Notes under the pieces: generated by a model
Told to the model about the DNA's origin: nothing
Databases searched by the model: none
The model's input: the letters and a program-made list of their open reading frames with translations, nothing else
Shown here: positions 1-4,794 of the stretch, piece after piece
How the letters are laid out: the number at the start of each line of letters is the position of its first letter
Numbering within the stretch: the stretch's first letter is position 1
NCBI GenBank assembly: GCA_026647295.1
Contig: JAPKHB010000192.1
Location: 1 to 7,407, forward strand
Reading direction: 5' to 3'
Length of the DNA stretch: 7,407 nucleotides
Source: Planctomycetota bacterium
GTDB taxonomy: Bacteria > Planctomycetota > PLA2 > JAEUHO01
Made by a program: the position numbers and the translations under genes

Positions 1-1
1 C

Positions 2-382
2 CAACCGCAGCGCTGCAAGCTCAGCGAGATCGAACGCCGCTTTCAGAAGCTGTACCGCGCCTACCTCCTCAAGGAGAGCCTGGCGGCCGGCCTGGACTAT
101 CGGCAGCCCAAGCGAGCCGAAGCCGCGCTGCGCGAGTGGCTGGCCTGGGCGTCTCGTTCACGCCTCAAGCCGTTCGTGAAGACAGCGCGCACGATTCGCA
201 AGCACCTGGGTGGCGTCCTGGCCTACATCAAGGGCCGGATGACGAACGGCCTCGTGGAAGGCATCAACACCCGGCTGCGCATGGTGGCCCGAAGGGCGTA
301 TGGCTTCGGGACGACGAGCGCGCTGATCGCCATGCTGTTCTTGTGTTGCGGAGGAATCCAACTCGCGCCAAAGCTCCCGTGA
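2..382 (+). CDS. ISL3-family transposase, C-terminal part (5' truncated by window edge)
   Basis: This open frame comes in from the left edge without a start and ends at TGA 380-382, giving 126 visible residues. ISL3 transposases are DDE enzymes of roughly 400-440 residues that cut and paste their element, so this is about the last third. The key signature is TNGLVEGINTRLRMVARRAYGF at visible residues 81-102 (shown here in two overlapping parts: TNGLVEGIN and RLRMVARRAYGF). It matches the family pattern around the last catalytic glutamate, here E86, followed by the conserved basic stretch and the Ala-Tyr-Gly-Phe motif. The preceding helix-rich region, with a conserved tryptophan near residue 46 and RLKPFVKTA near residues 54-62, is also typical. 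The visible part has no frameshift or internal stop, so the enzyme could be intact; the first two catalytic aspartates cannot be seen. The family assignment is confident, the specific IS name is not known. Confidence 0.88.
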   Translation, partial: QPQRCKLSEIERRFQKLYRAYLLKESLAAGLDYRQPKRAEAALREWLAWASRSRLKPFVKTARTIRKHLGGVLAYIKGRMTNGLVEGINTRLRMVARRAYGFGTTSALIAMLFLCCGGIQLAPKLP

Positions 383-405
383 CCCACAGAAACAGCAGGA
401 GGACC
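383..405 (+). repeat. Probable right terminal inverted repeat of the ISL3 element
   Basis: The segment begins directly after the transposase stop. Read on the minus strand it starts GGTCCT and ends TGTTTCTGTGGG. ISL3-family terminal repeats commonly begin GGCTCT or similar and sit very close to the transposase stop, so position and shape fit. The matching left repeat is outside the window, so the call rests on family knowledge and position. Confidence 0.5.
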
Positions 406-413
406 AATTTTGA
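406..413. repeat. Candidate 8-bp target-site duplication (one copy)
   Basis: The 8-mer AATTTTGA sits immediately outside the proposed right terminal repeat. It is seven-eighths A/T in a region that is otherwise overwhelmingly G and C. ISL3 elements generate 8-base duplications and favour AT-rich targets. The second copy would lie left of the element, outside the window, so this is an inference. Confidence 0.4.
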
Positions 414-445
414 CAAGCCTTCAGGCCGTGGGCGGACCAGCCACC

Positions 446-542
446 GCCGCGGGGTCGGACCTGGCTTGGGGGTGCTCGCTGGGGGCGGACCCGCTTGGGC
501 GTGCCGCTACCCCTCCCACCAGGTCGGCCCCACCCCCGCGGC
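446..542. repeat. Large imperfect inverted repeat between the IS and large protein 1
   Basis: The outer arms are GCCGCGGGG (446-454) and its exact complement (534-542). The inner arms are GACCTGG (458-464) and its exact complement (519-525). The arms are separated by a 3-base bulge on the left, an 8-base bulge on the right, and a loop of 54 bases. It starts 27 bases beyond the stop of large protein 1 on that gene's strand, where a transcription terminator would be expected. No T-run follows on either strand, so a classic intrinsic terminator is not shown. It could be a Rho-type or structural transcript end, or chance pairing in GC-rich DNA. The rest of 414-568 shows nothing else I can support. 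Confidence 0.35.
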
Positions 543-568
543 CCGCTCCCCCGCGCCGACCCCCGCGT

Positions 569-3500
569 TCACCGCGGGCCCTCCGCTGCACGACCTGCGA
601 GCGCGAGATCGATGCGCACATCCTCCCCCGGTTGCGCGACGGCGTGCCCCGCCCAGCGCGGCCCCTCATGCGTTGTCACGGCTTCGATCCCCACGCGGAC
701 TCCGGCCGGCAGGCCGCCCAGGACGAACGAGCCGTCCGCCGCCACCAAAGTGGCAACCGCATCGCCTTGGACCCCCGCCCACACACGGACCGGGATCCCC
801 TTTGGCCCGCCCCTCACGCGCCCGGTGACGGTTCCAGCCTGTCTGGGGACCAGGCTGACCACCTGCCCCTCTGCCGCCGTGAAGCGGGTCAAGGCGCAGT
901 GCCCGGATTCCCCCTCGGGCAGGTACAGGGCGTAGCGCGCCCCGGCGAGCAGGGGCGGAAGCCGCCCCTGGCCCGTCGGCGGGAGTGCCACGCCCCCGCT
1001 CACCGGCACGTCGGGCCCGGCGTTCCCGTCCACCCGCGTCAGCACAAGCCGCATGCGCGCCCACGATTCCGGGCGGCGCGCGTCCAGTCGGAAGTCCACG
1101 GTCACCCCGCGCGCCACCACGAGGGACACAGGACTCCCCACGCGAGCCGCTACGGGCTTGGAGCCCAGGCCCCATTCGCAGAATGCATTGCTCCAGAGAT
1201 CGCACGGCGGGATGGCCAGCACCTGCGCCTCCGCACGGGAGGCGACCTGCATCTCGAACCTGCCCGAGGCGTCGGCTTCGGCCATCCCGGCCCACTGACC
1301 TGCGGACCGCAGCAGCACCAGGGCTCTCGGGTAAGGCGCGCCCAGGTCGTCCCGCACAAGGCCCCGGATCAGCAGGCGGGGCACAAGCCGAAGGGTTCCA
1401 CCCCCGGCGATCCAGTGGTCGAGTTGGAGGGTCGCACCCTGTTCGCTCGTGCCCTGGACCGTCAACTCGTAGGCGGCGCCCGGCACCACGTCGGCGACTA
1501 GGGCCTGGCCAAACTCGTCCACCCGGGCGCGGTGGTCCTCGACTTCATCCAGGAGCCTACGAGAGACGCTCACGAAGGCTCCTTCCGCCGGGTGCCCGTC
1601 ATGCGTGAGCACCGTCAGGGCGACGTCACTCCGGCCCACGAGCGGCAACTCAACCACTTCACCGCCGGGACGAGCCTCCACGGGCGAAACGAGACCCACG
1701 CAAGCGTTGCTCCCGGCGCGCACGGAGAGTTCCGCGTCCTCGTCCCCAGCGCTCGGGATCTCGAACGTCCCATTCGGGCGACTGATCGTTTCGCCGATCG
1801 CGATCCGGTCGCCGTCAAGGCCCGAACGGCCCAACGCGACAACGTGGAATCCCCCCGGATCCACGCCCGCCGGCACCGACACCCGCCCCTTCACGCTGCG
1901 CCCCGGCGGGAGGACGATCTCGACCTCCCGATCAGCCCGCTGCAAGGGACCGGCCCGCCACGGGCCGTACGGAAGCGGTGCCCCCTCGGCGTCCCTCGGA
2001 TCCACCACCTCGATCGCGAGGCCCTCGGCGCCCGCCTCCCCCCGGATCTCGATCTCCTTGCCCGGGACCCAGAAGCCCCCGCCGGACCGCCCCGAGGCGT
2101 TCCAGCGGATGGCGGCCTGCGCCACCCGGCCGCCATCGTGACCCCGAACAAGGACCCGAACCGCGCCAGGATCCGAAGCGTCCCCGATCAGTACCAGACG
2201 GACATCGCGCGCCCCGGCCTCCGCGGTCGCTTCGGCCCGGGCCGCCCGGTGCTGGGCCGAGAGCAACCACGTGCTCCGCGCCAGCCCGCCGAATCGAAAC
2301 CGACCGTCCGCGCCGGTTGTCTCGGCCCGGTCCTCCTTGCGGCCGCGCCGCCTCTCCGCAGAGACGACCACCCCCGCCACGGGATCACCGGCGGCGTCCA
2401 CCAGTCGGCCCTCAATCTCCAGGCCCGGTTCCAGCGAGACCCTCACGGGCCGGTCGTCCCCTGCCGCGACGCGCACCTGGATCTCCTGGGGCGACTCGGG
2501 ATCTCTCACCTCAACCTGCAGATCGCGCCTCGGCAAGGGGCCCGCCACGACCCGGCCCGAGCGGCCCACGACGAGAGTCTCGTGCAGGGACTCGGCCCAT
2601 CCGCGCCTGTCGTCGCACGTCAACGAGACCCGCGCCCCGAGGTCCGCCGATCCGCCGCGCTGGACGGCGACCGTCAGCCAGCGCGTCGGGGTCAGCCGGA
2701 CGAGGACCGGACGACCCTCGACGCCACCGGATCCCGGACCCACCGTGACGGCAACCCCGACGTAGCCGGGGGCGGACGCCGTCACCTCGATCGGCACGCG
2801 GGCAGCGACGGTGGGAATCCGAAACGAGCCATCCGGCCCCGAGCGGACCACCTGTTCCTCCGGGGGAGCGTCGGCGATCCCGTGCCCGATGAACTCCACG
2901 GGCGAAACCTCCCAGCGGAGGAGCGCCCCCCCTACCGGTGCCCCGTCCTCGTCCACGACACGCCCGACCAGTGATCGACCCCTACGCAGGGTGGCCTCTA
3001 CATGGGCCGCCCCTCCGGGCGGGACCTCAATCAGGTCCTCCCCGCGAGGTGGAACACCTACGCCCGAAAGCCGTCGGCCCGCAAAGCCGCCCCCCAGGGC
3101 GAGCAGCCACGCGGGGCCCGCCTCGACGTCGTCGAGGACGAACGTGCCATCGGAGCCCGTGCACGTCGCAAGTGAACGCGGCGCAAGGTACCCAAAGTCC
3201 CCACTGACAACCCGCACGGCGACCCCGGCTGCCGGCGTGCCGTCAGGCGCCCTCAAGCGGCCGCGGACCTGCCCGCGGCGAGCGGCCGGCTTGAGCTCGA
3301 TGACCGACTCCAGGCCGTCGACCTTGACACCGGTTTGCACCGGATGGAACCCCGGCGCAGCCACATGCACCGGGCAGCACATGCCCGAGTCCGACCGAAA
3401 GCGCAGGGAGCCCTCGGTGGACGTAGTCCCACCGGCGAGCCAGCCATCGCCTTGGAGCACGACGCGGGCTCCCGCCACGGAGCCACCCGCTGCGTCCACG

Positions 3501-4351
3501 AGACGCAGCCCCCGCTCCGGACGTGCCCGCAGGGATCCTGTGACCTGGACGACCCCATCGGCAGCCGAGCCTGGATCGACCCCGATGCTCCCCACAACCT
3601 CCCAGTTTGACTGCGGCTGTCCGGCGAGGAGCTGCCAGTCGCCGGCAGGCACGAGGTCCAGCCGGAACCGTCCGGCGGCGTCGGCGGTCACATGGCGTAC
3701 GGCCACGGGAGGAATGGTTGGCGCCTCCCCCGGCCCCGCGTGAGGGGCTCCGACCAGGATCGAGCCCCGGTGCGGCGCGCCGCCCGGCCCGACGACCGAG
3801 CCTTCGACCGTGAGCGCGCGGCCGAGGGCGACCGGAACGCCGACGAAGTGGCCGACCTCGACCGGGACAACCGGCGTCCACCCCGAGGTCCCCTGCCCGC
3901 CTCGGGCCTCGACCACGTAGGTCCCCGGAGCGAGCGCAGGAAACACGAATGCGCCCCGCTCGTCCGTCCGGGAGGACGCGATGGGCGTCGCCGTGGACTC
4001 GAGGCGATCCAGCAGGTCGATGTGGTGTTGCACCTGGGCGGCGTCTGCCAGGGAGCCGGCGTAGGACACGCCGCGGTACAGCAGCACGGTGGCGCCGGGT
4101 ACCGGCGTCCCGGCGTCAAGCACGATCCCCCAAAGCCCCGCGGGCCGTGCTGCCTCTGTCTGATCCTCGCCCTGCACGGGGCCACCACCCGCCGCGGCCA
4201 GGAGGAGGACAAGACCGATCCCGGTGCCTCGGCGAAGGATCGATCGAACAAGGAACGCGGTGGAGTTCCCCGAAGCCGCGCCACCTGGGAGCGCAGCCGC
4301 CGCGGGGGGGGTCGTCCCGCGCGCCCGGGCTGTCATCGGTGTCCTGGTCAT
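569..4351 (-). CDS. Large exported protein with about 13 CarboxypepD_reg-like modules (large protein 1)
   Basis: The protein is predicted at 1260 residues and its function is unknown. A hydrophobic stretch (GIGLVLLLAAAGGG, about residues 44-57) preceded by two arginines looks like a signal peptide with a long, Ala/Arg-rich leader; the mature protein should be extracytoplasmic. The rest is a string of CarboxypepD_reg-like beta-sandwich units, each with a G-x-V-x-D-x-x-G-x-P-V-x-G-A opening and a later D-x-x-G-x-F core. Clear units are near residues 72-168, 180-259, 281-354, 362-456, 461-554, 646-722, 819-904, 995-1084 and 1174-1252. Degenerate ones lie near 558-639, 730-814, 909-989 and 1085-1169. 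No peptidase or other catalytic domain is visible. The start at 4351 was chosen for a GGAGGTGG ribosome-binding site nine bases upstream. ATGs at 4336 (with AGGA five bases upstream) and 4378 are alternatives. The frame is open further up to 4504, but that would overlap vapB. The C-terminus ends shortly after the last module and looks natural. Confidence 0.85.
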   Translation of the reverse strand: MTRTPMTARARGTTPPAAAALPGGAASGNSTAFLVRSILRRGTGIGLVLLLAAAGGGPVQGEDQTEAARPAGLWGIVLDAGTPVPGATVLLYRGVSYAGSLADAAQVQHHIDLLDRLESTATPIASSRTDERGAFVFPALAPGTYVVEARGGQGTSGWTPVVPVEVGHFVGVPVALGRALTVEGSVVGPGGAPHRGSILVGAPHAGPGEAPTIPPVAVRHVTADAAGRFRLDLVPAGDWQLLAGQPQSNWEVVGSIGVDPGSAADGVVQVTGSLRARPERGLRLVDAAGGSVAGARVVLQGDGWLAGGTTSTEGSLRFRSDSGMCCPVHVAAPGFHPVQTGVKVDGLESVIELKPAARRGQVRGRLRAPDGTPAAGVAVRVVSGDFGYLAPRSLATCTGSDGTFVLDDVEAGPAWLLALGGGFAGRRLSGVGVPPRGEDLIEVPPGGAAHVEATLRRGRSLVGRVVDEDGAPVGGALLRWEVSPVEFIGHGIADAPPEEQVVRSGPDGSFRIPTVAARVPIEVTASAPGYVGVAVTVGPGSGGVEGRPVLVRLTPTRWLTVAVQRGGSADLGARVSLTCDDRRGWAESLHETLVVGRSGRVVAGPLPRRDLQVEVRDPESPQEIQVRVAAGDDRPVRVSLEPGLEIEGRLVDAAGDPVAGVVVSAERRRGRKEDRAETTGADGRFRFGGLARSTWLLSAQHRAARAEATAEAGARDVRLVLIGDASDPGAVRVLVRGHDGGRVAQAAIRWNASGRSGGGFWVPGKEIEIRGEAGAEGLAIEVVDPRDAEGAPLPYGPWRAGPLQRADREVEIVLPPGRSVKGRVSVPAGVDPGGFHVVALGRSGLDGDRIAIGETISRPNGTFEIPSAGDEDAELSVRAGSNACVGLVSPVEARPGGEVVELPLVGRSDVALTVLTHDGHPAEGAFVSVSRRLLDEVEDHRARVDEFGQALVADVVPGAAYELTVQGTSEQGATLQLDHWIAGGGTLRLVPRLLIRGLVRDDLGAPYPRALVLLRSAGQWAGMAEADASGRFEMQVASRAEAQVLAIPPCDLWSNAFCEWGLGSKPVAARVGSPVSLVVARGVTVDFRLDARRPESWARMRLVLTRVDGNAGPDVPVSGGVALPPTGQGRLPPLLAGARYALYLPEGESGHCALTRFTAAEGQVVSLVPRQAGTVTGRVRGGPKGIPVRVWAGVQGDAVATLVAADGSFVLGGLPAGVRVGIEAVTTHEGPRWAGHAVAQPGEDVRIDLALAGRAAEGPR

Positions 4352-4360
4352 CTTCGTGCG

Positions 4361-4368
4361 CCACCTCC
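4361..4368 (-). promoter_or_regulatory. Ribosome-binding site for large protein 1 (supports the 4351 start)
   Basis: Read on the minus strand this is GGAGGTGG, with nine bases between it and the ATG at 4351-4349. The upstream in-frame ATG at 4378 has no comparable purine-rich site at good spacing. A competing AGGA at 4342-4345 would serve an ATG at 4336, so the exact start remains open between these two. Confidence 0.45.
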
Positions 4369-4436
4369 GCCAGCGCATCGTACCCGTGCCCAGGGGGGCC
4401 TGCCCGCGAGCATCGGGCAGAGTGCCGCGAACAACC

Positions 4437-4637
4437 TCACCTACGCTCGCGCTCGGCCTTGTAGTCGCAGGTGCGATCCCACTCCAGGGTGCCGAACAGA
4501 TCAACCACCCGCTTCTGTTCCCGCCGAGCGATGAACTCTTCCAGCGCGCGCGTGACGGCGGCCTTCTTCGTTCGCTCGCCGCTCACGGCGAGGGCTCGCT
4601 CCAGTAGATTCGGGTCGAGGGAGAGGTTTGTTGCCAT
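4437..4637 (-). CDS. vapB: VapB-type antitoxin, without an adjacent VapC
   Basis: This 66-residue protein begins MATNLSLDPNLLERALAVSG, continues GERTKKAAVTRALEEFIARR (about residues 20-39), and ends LFGTLEWDRTCDYKAERERR. This is the standard order of the VapB antitoxin family (PF09957 type). A short beta strand and two helices form a ribbon-helix-helix DNA-binding dimer, followed by a C-terminal tail that binds the VapC ribonuclease. In a complete module VapB neutralises the PIN-domain toxin and represses its own operon. Here the 85 bases downstream encode no PIN-domain start (no D-T-S-x-W-type motif in any minus frame), and the next gene is large protein 1. The antitoxin itself looks intact. 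The start was set by the canonical MATNL opening and a GGGGAGAG site eight bases upstream; an ATG at 4694 would add 19 residues unlike the family. It may neutralise a toxin encoded elsewhere, act as a lone regulator, or be a remnant. Confidence 0.82.
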   Translation of the reverse strand: MATNLSLDPNLLERALAVSGERTKKAAVTRALEEFIARREQKRVVDLFGTLEWDRTCDYKAERERR

Positions 4638-4645
4638 GTGTGACA

Positions 4646-4653
4646 CTCTCCCC
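4646..4653 (-). promoter_or_regulatory. Ribosome-binding site for vapB
   Basis: On the minus strand this reads GGGGAGAG with eight bases to the ATG at 4637-4635, which decides for the 66-residue form over the longer one from 4694. A small palindrome, GTGT-C-ACAC (4638-4646), lies between the site and the start. VapB proteins bind palindromic operators, but four-base arms are too short to call this an operator. Confidence 0.6.
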
Positions 4654-4722
4654 ACGAGCCCACACGCCGTCAAGCGCTCGGCCTCCCAGACCATGCCGAC
4701 CCGCTGGGCGACCGGAGCCGGA

Positions 4723-4771
4723 GGCGGGAGGAAGCCAGGCCCTGGCCGCCGGCTTGGCTTCGGCTCCCGCC
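4723..4771 (-). terminator. Imperfect hairpin 24 bases after large protein 2, possible terminator
   Basis: GGCGGGAG (4723-4730) pairs exactly with CTCCCGCC (4764-4771), and inside it AAGCCA (4732-4737) pairs exactly with TGGCTT (4755-4760). A small internal asymmetry (one base against three) separates the two stems, and the loop is 17 bases. Its place just past the large protein 2 stop and before vapB suggests a transcript end or processing signal separating the two genes. There is no T-run after it on the minus strand, so a classic intrinsic terminator is not established. Confidence 0.4.
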
Positions 4772-4794
4772 GTCAGGGCTTACCCCCTGGGCGT

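Larger units (their letters stand above)
1..405 (+). mobile_element. Right end of an ISL3-family insertion sequence
   Basis: The 3' part of an insertion sequence enters from the left edge. It comprises the C-terminal third of an ISL3-type transposase followed within one base of its stop by a 23-base segment that looks like the right terminal inverted repeat (383-405). An AT-rich 8-mer, unusual in this GC-rich window, follows directly and fits the 8-base AT-rich target duplications known for ISL3 elements. The left half and left terminal repeat lie outside the window, so the exact right boundary is inferred from the family pattern rather than from a matched pair of ends. The element points toward large protein 1, which is on the opposite strand, so the two are convergent. 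Confidence 0.7.

Noticed and set aside
410..415. TTGACA, a perfect -35 box just outside the IS end
   Set aside because: No -10-like hexamer occurs at 16-18 bases; the DNA there is GC-rich (around GGGCGGACC). An outward promoter is not supported.
410..3743. Long plus-strand open frames (for example 410-1501, 1532-2974, 2811-3743) opposite large protein 1
   Set aside because: Their translations are low-complexity Arg/Pro/Gly/Ala-rich with no recognisable domain, and they lie antisense to a frame with clear repeated modules. This is the usual shadow effect in very GC-rich DNA.
4180..4260. Twin-arginine (Tat) signal in large protein 1
   Set aside because: Two arginines precede the hydrophobic stretch, but the following residues (GTGIG) lack the hydrophobic pair of the S/T-R-R-x-F-L-K motif, so a general signal peptide is the safer reading.
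4352..4436. Remnant of a VapC toxin downstream of vapB
   Set aside because: All three minus frames were read; none shows a PIN-domain motif or even a recognisable fragment of one.
4668..4673. TTGACG on the minus strand upstream of vapB as a -35 box
   Set aside because: The hexamer 17 bases on is GAGAGT-like, not a credible -10, and it overlaps the ribosome-binding site region.
4437..4694. Longer 85-residue form of the antitoxin from the ATG at 4694
   Set aside because: The extra 19 residues do not match the VapB family, whereas the internal ATG begins the canonical MATNL and has a well-spaced ribosome-binding site.
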